Shown: positions 26,230 through 38,399, counted from the stretch's first letter. The stretch: 64,000 nt of DNA from Fibrobacter sp. UWT2 (GCF_900142545.1 NZ_FRBF01000017.1:1-64000), one strand, 5' to 3'. Notes: a model not told the origin generated them from the sequence alone. Made by a program: numbers and translations.

Positions 26230-28257
26230 TTAGTACGTCAGCCCGTAGCCGTATGGGTATAATCCCTTTTTGCCGTCACCGACGTTAATCGGGATTTGCT
26301 TGGCGTCTTTGGGCCAGGTGTGGGGGAGTTTGCCGGTGGGCTTTACCTTGCCATAGAGAACGTCTGCAACGCCTGCGCCTTCGCTACCGGGGAGCCATGC
26401 TACGACAAATGCATCGGCAGCCTTGATGAACGAGGTGATGGGGAGCGGGCGGCCGGTGATGAGCACGACGGCGACTTTGTGGCCGGCTTTTTGCCAAGCC
26501 TTAATCTGTGCGATGTATTCGTCGGTGCTGTTGAAGGACATGTCGGTGCGGTCTTCTTTGAAAATGATTTTGTTGTTGAAATCGTCGCCGCGGTAGTCGC
26601 CGAACCATTCGGCGTAGGGGACTTCGCCGACAACGTACACGATGGTGCCGGCTTCTTCAGCGGTATTCACACGCGTGCCTTTTGCGACTTCGTCGAACCC
26701 TGCTTGAATCGATGTGGCTCCGGGGACTTCGTCGAGGGTGCCTTGCCAGCCGAGCGTCCAGGCGCCGCATTGTAGGCCGGTGTTGTTCGCGTGACTGCCG
26801 GTCACGAAGACTTTGCCGTTGGTATCCAGCGGAAGAACCTTGTTGTTCTTGAGGATGACGAGACTTTTTTGAACGGCTTCGCGGGCGATTTGACGGTGTT
26901 CGTTGCTGCCGATGTTCTTGGTAACGCCTACGTAGGCGGCGGGACCCTTGGGGTTGTCGATTCGGCCGGCGCGGATTTTGGCGCGCAATATTCTGCGGCA
27001 GGCGTCCTTGATGCGGTCTTCGCTGATATTTCCTTCGGCAAGTAGCACCTTCATGGTCTTGACAAAGTTGTGTACCGATTGCGGAACCATGGCCATGTCG
27101 AGGCCCGCGTTAATGGAAGCGCGGATGGCGTCTTTCGAAGACATGTCGGTGACTTCGCCGGCGAAGTAGTTGCCTGCAGCGCCTGGCGTCGTGGAATGTT
27201 CGATGCCTTCCCAGTCAGCAATCACGTAGCCGTCAAAGGCGAGTTCCGTCTTGAGAACGCCTGTGAGCAGGGCAGAATCGATATGCTGATGAACGCCGTT
27301 CACTTGGTTAAAGCTTGCCATGACGCTCAAAGCGCCTTGTTCGATGGCGGCTTCGTAGGGTGGCAGGTATTTTTTGTAGAGATCCTTTTTAGAGATAATG
27401 GCGTTGCCGCGGTCGTATCCTTTTTTGGTGGCTCCATCGCCGATAAAGTGCTTGATGGTGGTAATCACGCGCCATTCAGCGTCGTTGTGGTCGCCTTGTT
27501 GTCCGCGCACGAATGCGGCCCCCAGGCTCACGGCGAGTTCGGGGTCTTCGCCAAAGCCTTCGTAGACGCGGCCCCAGCGTTCATCTTGCGGTACGGTAAT
27601 GGCGGGCGCGAAATTCAAGTCAATGTGGGCGGCCCACATTTCTTCGGCGACGGCTTGCCCGATTCTGCGTACAAGCGCTGAGTCGCGGGTGGCACCGAGG
27701 CCGATGTTGTGCGGAAAAATGGTTGCCCCTTTTACGTCGGCGACGCCATGCACGTTGTCTTTGCCGTAGGTGGCAGGGATTTTTTGACTCCAGGCGCTCT
27801 TGTAGAAATCGGCGGTGTAGGCACCGCCGCCTTCGAGGGCGGAACCGCAAACGCCTTCGCCGCAGTTGAGCTTGGGAACTTTCGCTTGCGTCATCTGGGC
27901 GATCATGTCGTCAATGGTCATGCCCGCCATGATTTCGTCGATTTTATTTTCGATGGGGTCGCGCTTTAAGGTAATGTTATCGTATTTCTTTTGGCCTGCG
28001 ACTACGCTGAGCGTTTCGGGGAGGAACCCCGCCTTGCGCACGATGATGCTTTGGTCTTTCCTGGCGTTGCCAAGCTTGAAGGCTCCCTTGTCGTTCGTGA
28101 GTGTCCGGGCGTTTGCGAGTAGGTTCGGGAGAGTCCTGACGGTGACGGCGGCGTTGTGAACGGGTGCGCCCGATTCATCGACGACGTTGCCCGTAATGGC
28201 TGCCTGCGAAAAACCGTAGGCGGCAACAGCGAAAAGAGCGATTTTAGAGAAATTCAT
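26230..28257 (-). CDS. Family 3 glycoside hydrolase (beta-glucosidase / exo-beta-glucanase)
   Basis: A 675-residue secreted enzyme. A signal peptide (residues 1-19) and a small Ig-like regulatory domain (about 20-95, GNVVDESGAPVHNAAVTV) precede the GH3 N-terminal barrel (about 110-440) with KHFIGDGATKKG and the nucleophile motif GYVIADWEG (Asp near 345). The GH3 C-terminal domain (about 460-675) ends in YPYGYGLTY. The KHFxGDG pattern is that of exo-acting glucan glucohydrolases. It would release glucose from cello-oligosaccharides or mixed-linkage glucans in the periplasm or outside. The ATG at 28257 is chosen for its signal peptide and aagg site. Confidence 0.92.
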   Translation of the reverse strand: MNFSKIALFAVAAYGFSQAAITGNVVDESGAPVHNAAVTVRTLPNLLANARTLTNDKGAFKLGNARKDQSIIVRKAGFLPETLSVVAGQKKYDNITLKRDPIENKIDEIMAGMTIDDMIAQMTQAKVPKLNCGEGVCGSALEGGGAYTADFYKSAWSQKIPATYGKDNVHGVADVKGATIFPHNIGLGATRDSALVRRIGQAVAEEMWAAHIDLNFAPAITVPQDERWGRVYEGFGEDPELAVSLGAAFVRGQQGDHNDAEWRVITTIKHFIGDGATKKGYDRGNAIISKKDLYKKYLPPYEAAIEQGALSVMASFNQVNGVHQHIDSALLTGVLKTELAFDGYVIADWEGIEHSTTPGAAGNYFAGEVTDMSSKDAIRASINAGLDMAMVPQSVHNFVKTMKVLLAEGNISEDRIKDACRRILRAKIRAGRIDNPKGPAAYVGVTKNIGSNEHRQIAREAVQKSLVILKNNKVLPLDTNGKVFVTGSHANNTGLQCGAWTLGWQGTLDEVPGATSIQAGFDEVAKGTRVNTAEEAGTIVYVVGEVPYAEWFGDYRGDDFNNKIIFKEDRTDMSFNSTDEYIAQIKAWQKAGHKVAVVLITGRPLPITSFIKAADAFVVAWLPGSEGAGVADVLYGKVKPTGKLPHTWPKDAKQIPINVGDGKKGLYPYGYGLTY

Positions 28258-28335
28258 AATAATACCTTTCAAGGTAAATTTACATACAAAAGGTCTTAAA
28301 GAGAAAATGAATCTGCGATTTCGCGTGTACATAAG

Positions 28336-28370
28336 AAAACGGCCTTATTTCACGAGGAAATAAGACCGAA
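28336..28370 (-). terminator. Terminator of the isocitrate dehydrogenase gene
   Basis: On the minus strand, cggtcttatttc and gaaataaggccg pair fully over 12 positions around a short loop, followed by ttttctt. It lies 20 nt after the icd stop codon. Confidence 0.85.
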
Positions 28371-28390
28371 TCTCGTTTGCTGCACGCCGA

Positions 28391-30865
<2,475 letters not shown>

Positions 30866-32596
30866 ATGAGTGTTTGGAAGTTGCCTGCGCCGGTCATGGG
30901 CGCGTTCGGTTTGATGTTTGCGGTGTCGTCGTATGCGGCGGATTATGTTCCCCCTGCAACGGCGGTTTCGAAGGTTAACAGCTACCGCGGCTATTCGGAG
31001 TTGACTTCGGCCGCGTCTGGCATGGACATTGACCAATATGCCTACAACATGACCACGTGGCAGATTGGCAACGGCGGTTTTTACAAGGCGATGGCCGACA
31101 AGTACAAGAGTGCCTATTCCGGTGGACAAAAGTCGGAATGGCGCGCCAAGGATGGCGGCGACCTCGGCACCATCGACAACAATGCGACCATTCAAGAAAT
31201 GCGCTTGCTGGCGGTGCGTTACAAGGAGACGACCAACGGCAATTACAAGGCGGCTTTCAAGACGAGTTTTAACAAGGCCGTGAACTTTTTGCTGACTATG
31301 CAGCGTTCCAAGGGCGGGCTTCCGCAGGTGTGGCCCAAGCGCGGAAACTATTCGGACCAAATTACGCTGAACGACAACGCCATGATTCGCGCAATGGTCA
31401 CGATGATGGACATTGCAAACAAGACTTCGCCGTTTGATTCCGATATCATTGATGATGCGACTCGCGCCAAGATGCAAGGGGCGATGGACAAGGCAATTGA
31501 CTACTTGCTCAAGGCGCAGATTGTGAATAACGGAAATTTGACGGTGTGGTGTGCCCAGCATGACACGAACAGTCTCGCTCCGGTGGGAGCCCGCGCTTAC
31601 GAACTTCCGAGTAAGTCTGGCAACGAATCGATGGGCGTGGTGTGGTTCCTGATGAACTGGCCGGAACAGACCGAGGCAATCCAGAAAGCGGTCAAAGGGG
31701 CCATTTCCTGGTACAAGAAAAACAAGCTGAAAGACAAAGCCTTTAGCAAGACTGCCGGTGTAGTCGACAAGGCGGGCTCTTCGTTGTGGTTCCGCTTTTA
31801 CGAGGTGAATAGCGACGACTACTTTTTCTGCGACCGCGACGGGGCCAGCACCAAGACGCAGGACTTTATGAAGATTAGCGAGGAACGCCGCACGGGTTAC
31901 CAGTGGGCAGGCGACTACGGCAGCGCAATCCTTTCGACAGAATCCGCATATTTGGAAGCGCTTGAAAAGATGTCTGGCACCTACGTTCCGCCTCCGCCGC
32001 CGGCAGTACTTTGCGGGAGCGATACCTGCAAGACATTCATCGATGGCGTGAACTTTGTAGACATCAAGGGCGCTAAAGAAGCGACCAACACGGGCTTTGT
32101 GGGCGAGGGCTACGCCAATGTAGACAACGAAACGGGTAGCTACGTAACTTACGGCGTGACCGCTGCGAAGGCGGGCGAATACGATTTGACAATTCGCTTT
32201 GCAAATGGTGGCTCTAGCGCTCGCGACTACGACATATACGTGGGCGATGTGCTTGTTGTTCAAGGCGTGAGCATGGGTTCTACTGGTGGCTGGACCACTT
32301 GGGAGGCACAAACCATTAAGGTGCCGCTCGAAAAGGGCTACAGCGAACTCAAGTTTGTGAGCACCTCGAAAGACGGCATGGCAAACATCGATTACGTTGG
32401 CTGGATGAGCGCTGACCTGTACGCCGGCGAAAAGGATATCGGTGGAACGACCGTGATCGGGACACGCGCTGTGCAGGCGGTTCCGGCAAATGCTGCCGCC
32501 CGCTACTACGTAGACTTCGGTAGCCGCGATAACGCTACTGGCGTTTACCTGAAGAAAGCAAACGGCAAAATCTTCCGCATCAACGGAGCGAGGTGA
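30866..32596 (+). CDS. Secreted pectate lyase, family PL10, with C-terminal CBM35/6-like module
   Basis: A 576-residue protein with a signal peptide ending near residue 24. The PL10 catalytic domain (about 30-380) shows NGGFYKAMADKY, GTIDNNATIQEM, GGLPQVWPKRGNYSDQITLND and the SSLWFRFYEVNSDDYFFCDRDG family signature. A Pro-rich linker leads to a carbohydrate-binding module (about 390-520) containing GEYDLTIRFANGG and a Trp-rich face. A short tail ends GKIFRINGAR. It cleaves de-esterified polygalacturonate by beta-elimination. gagga precedes the ATG at 30866. The pectinesterase gene follows 1 nt later, so both act in sequence on pectin. Confidence 0.9.
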   Translation: MSVWKLPAPVMGAFGLMFAVSSYAADYVPPATAVSKVNSYRGYSELTSAASGMDIDQYAYNMTTWQIGNGGFYKAMADKYKSAYSGGQKSEWRAKDGGDLGTIDNNATIQEMRLLAVRYKETTNGNYKAAFKTSFNKAVNFLLTMQRSKGGLPQVWPKRGNYSDQITLNDNAMIRAMVTMMDIANKTSPFDSDIIDDATRAKMQGAMDKAIDYLLKAQIVNNGNLTVWCAQHDTNSLAPVGARAYELPSKSGNESMGVVWFLMNWPEQTEAIQKAVKGAISWYKKNKLKDKAFSKTAGVVDKAGSSLWFRFYEVNSDDYFFCDRDGASTKTQDFMKISEERRTGYQWAGDYGSAILSTESAYLEALEKMSGTYVPPPPPAVLCGSDTCKTFIDGVNFVDIKGAKEATNTGFVGEGYANVDNETGSYVTYGVTAAKAGEYDLTIRFANGGSSARDYDIYVGDVLVVQGVSMGSTGGWTTWEAQTIKVPLEKGYSELKFVSTSKDGMANIDYVGWMSADLYAGEKDIGGTTVIGTRAVQAVPANAAARYYVDFGSRDNATGVYLKKANGKIFRINGAR

Positions 32597-32597
32597 T

Positions 32598-34718
32598 ATG
32601 TTGAATAAGATTTTTGTTTGTGCGGCTTTAGGCTTCGCAGTTTCTGCCTCCGCAGTCGAAAAAAAGAAAATCGATTTCGTGGTCGGTGTCGATGGCGACT
32701 TTAAGGCGGCCATGAGCAAGGCTGCGTCTTCGGGCGCGAGCGAATCGAACCATTTCGTTATCTTCTTCCCCGATGGCGAATACAACATCGGAAGCCTTAC
32801 CGGCGACAGCAACCAGATGACGACTTTCACGGCGTCGAATACTTCGCTCGTGGGGCAAAGTGCCGACAAGACGGTTCTTTACAACAAGTCCATTAACGAA
32901 GGCATTAGCGTGACCGCGACTCTCAAGGTGAGCGCAAACAGCGTGTACATGCAAGACATTACGCTTTACAACAAGGCAAACTACGGGAATGAAGCCAACT
33001 GCGGCAGCGCCTGCCGCCACGACGCGCTCATGACTGTGGGCGACAAGCTTGTATACAAGAACGTAAAGCTCCTGAGTACGCAGGATACCTATTACACCAA
33101 GCTGAACAACAACAAGAAGGGCCGCAGCTATTGGGAAAACGGACAGATCGAAGGTACGGTCGACTTTATTTGCGGTGACGGCGATGTGTTCTTTGAAGGA
33201 ACGAACCTAGTGATGCGCCGTAGCGGCGGCTACATTACCGCCTCGCAGAACAATACCGATTGGGGTTACGTGTTCAACAACACGACAATCACCGTGACGA
33301 ACAGCAGCTTTAACGGCACGTTCTACTTGGGGCGTTCGTGGGGAACTGCAAGAACAGTTTTCTTGAACACCAAGATGATTGCGCAGCCCACAGCCGAAGG
33401 CTGGCAAAAGAACATGAATTCGGCGCCCAAGGTCTTTGGCGAATACAACAGCAAAGACGGCAACGGGAACGCGGTGAACACGAGCAAACGTCGAACCTAC
33501 TTTGACGGCAGCAAAGATGGCTCTACCGCGACGCTCAAGACGGTATGGGACGCAAACGATGCCGCCAAGTACACACTCCAGAACGTGCTCAAGGGTAGCG
33601 ACAACTGGGATCCGACCAAGTTGACGGCGCAGGCAAATACTCCGAAAATTGAGCAGCAAGGTGCCGAAATCGTATGGGCCGACGACAATAATGCTCGTGC
33701 CTGGGTGGTGTTTGTAAACGGCAAGTACAAAACGAATGTGACGGCACCTAGTTTCTCGCTTGATGGCGTTGCCACGGGCTCCAAGATTACGGTGCGTGCG
33801 GCTAACAGCAGGGGCGGTCTCGGCGCAAGTTCCAACGAAGTCGCAACAGTCGATGCGAATGCGACTTATTACAAAGTAACGCTCGGTGAAACCTTTGGCG
33901 GTAAAATTACGACAAACCTCAATGGCGATAAAGTCATGGAAGGCAAAGAGGCTGTATTCACGGCTGCAGCCAACGCGGGCTGGAAATTCGCGGGCTGGAG
34001 CGGCAAGAGTGCTGCCGGAATCGATGCCGAAAAATCTCCGGTGACCATTAAGGCTACAGGCGATATTGAACTTACGGCGAAATTCGTGGGCGATGGCTCT
34101 AACGTGTTTCAGGCGGAAGACGGTATCATTACGAATGCCGCTGCCGAAAGCAACAATGCGGGCTTTAATGGAACCGCCTTCGTGAACTTTGCAGCCGGCG
34201 ACTTGAGCATGATTCAAGTGCCCGTATATGCTGAAGTCGCGGGCGAGTATGAAGTTGTGGTGCGCTATGCGAACGGTAGCGGCAATGCACGCAGCCTGGC
34301 GGCCGCGGCCCCGGGCGTGTGCTCTGCCGGCATTGACGGTTGTAAGAGTGCCGAGTCGCTTTCCTTTGCGGCGACCACGAATTGGACGACTTGGGAAACG
34401 CTTTCGTTCAAGGCGAAACTCGCCGAGGGCGCGGGCTACATGACGTTTGCGACTGTGGGCGGTAACGATGGCCCGAACCTGGACCAGGTGGAACTCAAGT
34501 TGGTGAAGGCCGATGGAACGACTGTGATTCGCGGGCTTGCAACGCCGGGCCAGCAGTTGGTCCCGACAACTCGCGTTCGCCTGTTTACCTTGACGGGACA
34601 ACTGATTCGCGAATCCGTAGGCTCAAGCGTAAGCACCGAAAATCTGGCACCGGGCATGTACCTGCTGCAGCGTGGCGACGGCTCCCTACTCCGCCAGCAA
34701 ATCATCCGCGTGAAGTGA
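32598..34718 (+). CDS. Secreted pectinesterase, family CE8, with InlB-like repeat and CBM35-like module
   Basis: A 706-residue protein with signal peptide (1-19). The CE8 beta-helix domain (about 25-330) carries TQDTYYTK and EGTVDFICGDG, supplying the two catalytic Asp residues, and YLGRSWG, the counterpart of the LGRPW motif. An Fn3-like stretch and a divergent InlB-type repeat (about 425-500, GWKFAGWSG) follow, then a CBM35-like module (about 505-640) and a sorting-like tail with VRLFTLTGQLIRE. It removes methyl esters from pectin, making substrate for the adjacent lyase. A gaggtga site overlaps the end of the lyase gene, so the two are translationally close. Confidence 0.9.
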   Translation: MLNKIFVCAALGFAVSASAVEKKKIDFVVGVDGDFKAAMSKAASSGASESNHFVIFFPDGEYNIGSLTGDSNQMTTFTASNTSLVGQSADKTVLYNKSINEGISVTATLKVSANSVYMQDITLYNKANYGNEANCGSACRHDALMTVGDKLVYKNVKLLSTQDTYYTKLNNNKKGRSYWENGQIEGTVDFICGDGDVFFEGTNLVMRRSGGYITASQNNTDWGYVFNNTTITVTNSSFNGTFYLGRSWGTARTVFLNTKMIAQPTAEGWQKNMNSAPKVFGEYNSKDGNGNAVNTSKRRTYFDGSKDGSTATLKTVWDANDAAKYTLQNVLKGSDNWDPTKLTAQANTPKIEQQGAEIVWADDNNARAWVVFVNGKYKTNVTAPSFSLDGVATGSKITVRAANSRGGLGASSNEVATVDANATYYKVTLGETFGGKITTNLNGDKVMEGKEAVFTAAANAGWKFAGWSGKSAAGIDAEKSPVTIKATGDIELTAKFVGDGSNVFQAEDGIITNAAAESNNAGFNGTAFVNFAAGDLSMIQVPVYAEVAGEYEVVVRYANGSGNARSLAAAAPGVCSAGIDGCKSAESLSFAATTNWTTWETLSFKAKLAEGAGYMTFATVGGNDGPNLDQVELKLVKADGTTVIRGLATPGQQLVPTTRVRLFTLTGQLIRESVGSSVSTENLAPGMYLLQRGDGSLLRQQIIRVK

Positions 34719-34737
34719 CAAAAGGCGTTAGCTTTTT

Positions 34738-34830
34738 TGTCATCCTGAGCTTGTCGAAGGATCTCTGTTGCGTTTAGATTCTTCGACTACGCAACTACGT
34801 TGCTTCGCTCAGAATGACACGTTCGTGTCA
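34738..34830. repeat. Intergenic palindromic repeat (tgtcatcctgagc family)
   Basis: tgtcatcctgagc...gtcgaaggatct is followed about 25 bp later by the inverted half agattcttcgac...gctcagaatgaca. A related element lies at 38242-38288. Repeats of this type are common between genes in several bacteria and probably form long RNA hairpins. It separates the pectin genes from the next transcription unit. Confidence 0.75.
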
Positions 34831-34866
34831 CTTCTTATTGTCAGCTTTTACTATATTGCTCCCTGT

Positions 34867-35802
34867 ATGTTAGGTATTGAGCAGAAAAAAGGAAATGACG
34901 ACAACCTGTGCGGGCGCATGATTGCCTATGCCAAGATTTTGCCGAACCCCGACGAACGCGATAGCGGCACACCGTTCGATGACATGATCAAGAACGGGCT
35001 CTTGGCGCTCGAAGGCGATTTCCGCATGTTCTCGCCGCGCGTACCTAGCAAGAAGGCGATTGACCGTGCTGTCGATGACAAGCTGAACGACATGCTGGAA
35101 TCGATGCAGGCCGAAGGCGTGGAACTCCCGCCCGATATGGATGTAGAGCAGATGCGCGAACGCCTGCACGAACTTTCGAGCATGGAAGTCATTCCGATTC
35201 CGGCAAAGATCGGTAACTTTAACCGCGAAGAGGACATTCTCGCCGAAGACGCCGACATTTATTACATCGGTGAATTCATTGGCGCGGGGCAGGCTCACTT
35301 TTGCCTCACGACGCTCCCGATTTATTACCAGGCAAGGTTCCGCGAACAGGCCCGCAAAAAAGAGATGGACTTTTTGAACGAGGCGCTCACGCAGATTGAA
35401 TCCGGCGAATTTATGGATACCGACGACCTGCAGAACGATACCGAAGAGTTGTTCCCGAAGGGGCTCACGCTGAATACCTTCGTGGGCGACTTGGGCAAGC
35501 TTTTGAACGTGCGCGTGATTCCGTTCTTGCTTGCGCTCGAAACCGACGCCCAGTACGATGAACAAATCAAGCTGTTTTATGACTTTATGAAGGGCTACCC
35601 GGCAAAGGCCGATATCAAGCTGATTGACTTGGCCATTCGCGACTTGCGCAGTCAAAAGGATTCTGCGCTGGCGCGCCGCATTCTGGAACTGGGTTGCCAA
35701 AAAATCGATGCCATCTACAACGAAGATACGCAGAAGGCAAACGAAATCGCACAGGAAATTATCAAGTTCGCTAAAGATAAAAGTAGCGGGGAGCAGTCGT
35801 AA
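34867..35802 (+). CDS. Conserved-looking protein of unknown function
   Basis: A 311-residue soluble, acidic, largely helical protein without signal peptide or membrane helix. No known domain was recognised. Notable segments are GRMIAYAKILPNPDERD at the start, ELFPKGLTLNTFVGDL near 230 and a C-terminal helix-rich region with KDSALARRILELG. The ATG at 34867 is chosen because upstream codons lie inside an intergenic repeat. TATATT ends 9 nt before it and no Shine-Dalgarno sequence is seen. Its stop overlaps the start of the M16 protease by 1 nt (TAATG), so the two proteins are coupled and possibly work together. Confidence 0.7.
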   Translation: MLGIEQKKGNDDNLCGRMIAYAKILPNPDERDSGTPFDDMIKNGLLALEGDFRMFSPRVPSKKAIDRAVDDKLNDMLESMQAEGVELPPDMDVEQMRERLHELSSMEVIPIPAKIGNFNREEDILAEDADIYYIGEFIGAGQAHFCLTTLPIYYQARFREQARKKEMDFLNEALTQIESGEFMDTDDLQNDTEELFPKGLTLNTFVGDLGKLLNVRVIPFLLALETDAQYDEQIKLFYDFMKGYPAKADIKLIDLAIRDLRSQKDSALARRILELGCQKIDAIYNEDTQKANEIAQEIIKFAKDKSSGEQS

Positions 35803-37265
35803 TGAATTGGCTCAATAAAATTTCGTGGGGTGTGGCGCTGGTCGCCGCCTTGTTTACGCAGTCTTTTGCCCAGGTGAACTTGGTGGTTCACAAAGAAGTT
35901 TTGCCGAACGGGCTCACGGTGCTTTTGCACCCGAACAAGCAGGCACCTACGGTGAGCTGCCGCCTGTTCTATGTGACGGGTTCCGTGCACGAAGTTCCGG
36001 GGAAGTCCGGCCTTGCGCATATTCTTGAACATGAACTCTTTAAGGGAACCAAGAAGGTGGGCATTACCGACAGCATTGCCGACGCCAAGTTCATGGCCAC
36101 ACAAGATAGCCTGCAGGCACTCATCCGTCCGGCGATTTTGGCGGGCGATACCGCGAAGGTGAAAAAGCTCACCGCCGAGCACGATTCCGTGGTGAACGAA
36201 CACCGCAAGATTTTTGTGAAGGACGAACTCTGGGGCGCTTACCAGGCCGCAGGCGGCACGGGCTTGAACGCTTTCACCAGCGACCTCATGACCGCCTACA
36301 TCGTGACGCTCCCGAAGAATAAAATTGAACTGTTCATGTGGCTGGAATCCGATCGTATGCAGAACGCCGTGCTGCGCGAATTCTATTCCGAACGTATGGT
36401 GGTGCGCGAAGAACGCCGCATGCGCTACGATGACAAGCCCACGGGTCGTTTCTACGAAACGCTGAATTCCATGATTTACGAAGCCTTCCCGTATCGTGTG
36501 CCGACCATTGGTTGGCCGAGCGACATTATGAACTTGACTCGAGAAATGGCCGACGAACATTACCGCAAGTATTACAAGCCGCGCAATGCGATTCTCGTGC
36601 TGGCAGGTGACATTGATACGACCTCCACGATGGAAATGGTGAAGAAGTACTTTGGCCCGATTCCGACGGGCGAGGCTTTCCCGCCGCTTACGATTCGTGA
36701 CCCCGAACAGGCCGGCGAAAAGCGCCTGACCGTAAAGCGCCCGGATGCTCCGAACCTTTATACTCTAGTGTTTACGACTCCTGAAGTGGGTAACCAGATT
36801 CTTTACCCGCTGGACATTGCCGAAGGTGTTTTGAATGGCCGCTCCGGCAGACTTTACAAGCGCCTGATTCAAGAAGAAAAGCTCGCCGTGAGTGTGAAGG
36901 CTTCGAATTCGCCGAACAAGTATGTTTCTGAATTCGGCGTGACGGTGAACCTGCGTCCGGATGCCGACCCTGCGAAAGTCGAAAAAATCGTGTGGGAAGA
37001 ATTGGAACGCTTGAAGACTGAAACCGTGAGCGAACGCGACTTCCAGAAGGTGAAGAATCACGCCTACGCTGGCTTGGTACGCAGCTTGACCGATATGGAA
37101 AATGTTGCGACCATGCTTGCCTGGTACGAAATGTACGGCGATTACCGCATCTTCCTCAACTGGGCAGATGAACTCAATAAGGTGACCGCCGCTGACGTGC
37201 AGGCTGCCGCTCAGAAGACCTTCGTCCGCGAAAAGAGCGTCGCCGGCTTCCTACTGAAGAAGTAG
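35802..37265 (+). CDS. M16 family zinc metalloprotease (insulinase/pitrilysin type), exported
   Basis: A 487-residue protein with an N-terminal signal peptide (cleavage near residue 23, SFAQ). The inverted zinc motif HILEHELFKGT (HxxEH) is near residue 73 and the third ligand Glu lies in ERMVVREERR near 200. An inserted helical segment (about 95-145) separates them. A second, inactive-type M16 domain fills about 250-480, ending in FLLKK. Such proteases degrade peptides in the periplasm or process secreted proteins. It is translationally coupled to the unknown upstream gene. Confidence 0.88.
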   Translation: MNWLNKISWGVALVAALFTQSFAQVNLVVHKEVLPNGLTVLLHPNKQAPTVSCRLFYVTGSVHEVPGKSGLAHILEHELFKGTKKVGITDSIADAKFMATQDSLQALIRPAILAGDTAKVKKLTAEHDSVVNEHRKIFVKDELWGAYQAAGGTGLNAFTSDLMTAYIVTLPKNKIELFMWLESDRMQNAVLREFYSERMVVREERRMRYDDKPTGRFYETLNSMIYEAFPYRVPTIGWPSDIMNLTREMADEHYRKYYKPRNAILVLAGDIDTTSTMEMVKKYFGPIPTGEAFPPLTIRDPEQAGEKRLTVKRPDAPNLYTLVFTTPEVGNQILYPLDIAEGVLNGRSGRLYKRLIQEEKLAVSVKASNSPNKYVSEFGVTVNLRPDADPAKVEKIVWEELERLKTETVSERDFQKVKNHAYAGLVRSLTDMENVATMLAWYEMYGDYRIFLNWADELNKVTAADVQAAAQKTFVREKSVAGFLLKK

Positions 37266-37267
37266 CA

Positions 37268-37313
37268 TTGTCATGCCGGCTTGAATCGTCATGCCGGGCT
37301 TGACCCGGCATCA
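37268..37313. repeat. Intergenic palindrome atgccggg/cccggcat (bidirectional terminator-like)
   Basis: tgtcatgccggcttga is followed by a complete copy, cgtcatgccgggcttgacccggcatcagctttt. The stem (37291-37298 with 37304-37311) and the following T run could end transcription of the protease gene. It lies between two convergent genes. The same family occurs at 41534 and, with ccc in place of gcc, at 44728. Confidence 0.8.
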
Positions 37314-37317
37314 GCTT

Positions 37318-38217
37318 TTATACTTTCTTAGGATCGTACGGGTCGATGTGCACGAGCGCATCGACTACATTTTCACCCGCATCAATAATACGGCGTTCCA
37401 CCTCTTCGGCCAAATCATGCGCTGCCAAAAGTGTCATGTCGGCGGGAACGACCACATGCAAATCCACATGCAAATCGCTGCCCACGTAACGCGTGCGGAA
37501 CCCGTGAATGCTAATCACATTTGGGCAGGCGAGTGCGATTTCGCGCAACTTTTGGGCCACTTCGGCGCTTGCGCCTTCGTCGGCCACGCGGTGGATTCCC
37601 GGCCAAGCAATCTCAAAGCCCGAATGTAGAATGAAAACGGAAACGATAATCGCACCTACGGAGTCTGCAAACCAGAGCGTCGGACAAAGAATGCCGAACA
37701 GGACCGCGACCAAGACCGGAATAGAACTATAGGCGTCACTCCTATGGTGCCAAGCGTTTGCCTCGACGGCTTCGCTGCGAATCGCGCGACCCTTCGCCCG
37801 CGTGTAGCGGAAAAGCGCCTCTTTCACGATAATCGAAACCGCCGCCATAATCGCCGCAATCCATTCGGGGTGCGACTGCTCGCCGTTTTTAAGTGCCACG
37901 ACTGCATTGTAACCGAGGCCAATGCCCACGGCGCAAACCGCAAGCCCGATTCCGACCGAAATCAGTGTCTCGAATCGCCTGTGCCCATACGGGTGCTCCG
38001 CATCGGGCGGCGAATTCCAAAAACGTGACCCGACGATAATCGCGATGTCCGTGGTAAAATCAGACGCACTGTGAATGGCGTCGGCAATAAGTGCTTGAGA
38101 CCCGCCAAAATAACCCGCAAAAAACTTGCCAACCGACAAGGCGACGTTCCAGCCGAGCCCCACCCACGTGACGCGGCGAACCTCGGAACTGTCATCTTTT
38201 TTTGCAATGCGAGTCAT
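37318..38217 (-). CDS. Cation diffusion facilitator family transporter
   Basis: A 299-residue inner-membrane protein with six predicted helices (about 15-210) and a cytoplasmic C-terminal domain (about 215-299). Metal-site motifs are ALIADAIHSASDFTTD near residue 42 and ANAWHHRSDAYSSI near 152, the D/HxxxD pattern of CDF exporters. It would export Zn2+, Fe2+, Mn2+ or a related divalent cation in exchange for protons; the metal cannot be told from sequence. The gene is a single minus-strand unit. Confidence 0.93.
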   Translation of the reverse strand: MTRIAKKDDSSEVRRVTWVGLGWNVALSVGKFFAGYFGGSQALIADAIHSASDFTTDIAIIVGSRFWNSPPDAEHPYGHRRFETLISVGIGLAVCAVGIGLGYNAVVALKNGEQSHPEWIAAIMAAVSIIVKEALFRYTRAKGRAIRSEAVEANAWHHRSDAYSSIPVLVAVLFGILCPTLWFADSVGAIIVSVFILHSGFEIAWPGIHRVADEGASAEVAQKLREIALACPNVISIHGFRTRYVGSDLHVDLHVVVPADMTLLAAHDLAEEVERRIIDAGENVVDALVHIDPYDPKKV

Positions 38218-38241
38218 AATCTAGACGAAAGAATGGCGGAT

Positions 38242-38288
38242 GTGTCATCCTGAGCGTAGCCTGTAGGGCGTAGTCGAAGGATCTTGAG
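38242..38288. repeat. Intergenic repeat (tgtcatcctgagcgtag family)
   Basis: tgtcatcctgagcgtag...gtagtcgaaggatctt matches one half of the element at 34738-34830. It lies in the divergent gap between the cation transporter and the efflux adaptor. The remaining bases of the gap (38289-38399) hold an AT-rich stretch with ataatataaaa and show no gene. Confidence 0.7.
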
Positions 38289-38399
38289 CATAATATAAAA
38301 AAATGGGGATAAACTCTTGTAAATAGGCAACCTTTTGCGGTGCATACGCATCTAATTATTCGAAAAACGGGTAAGACTTTCTATTTTTAGGTCGCATCT

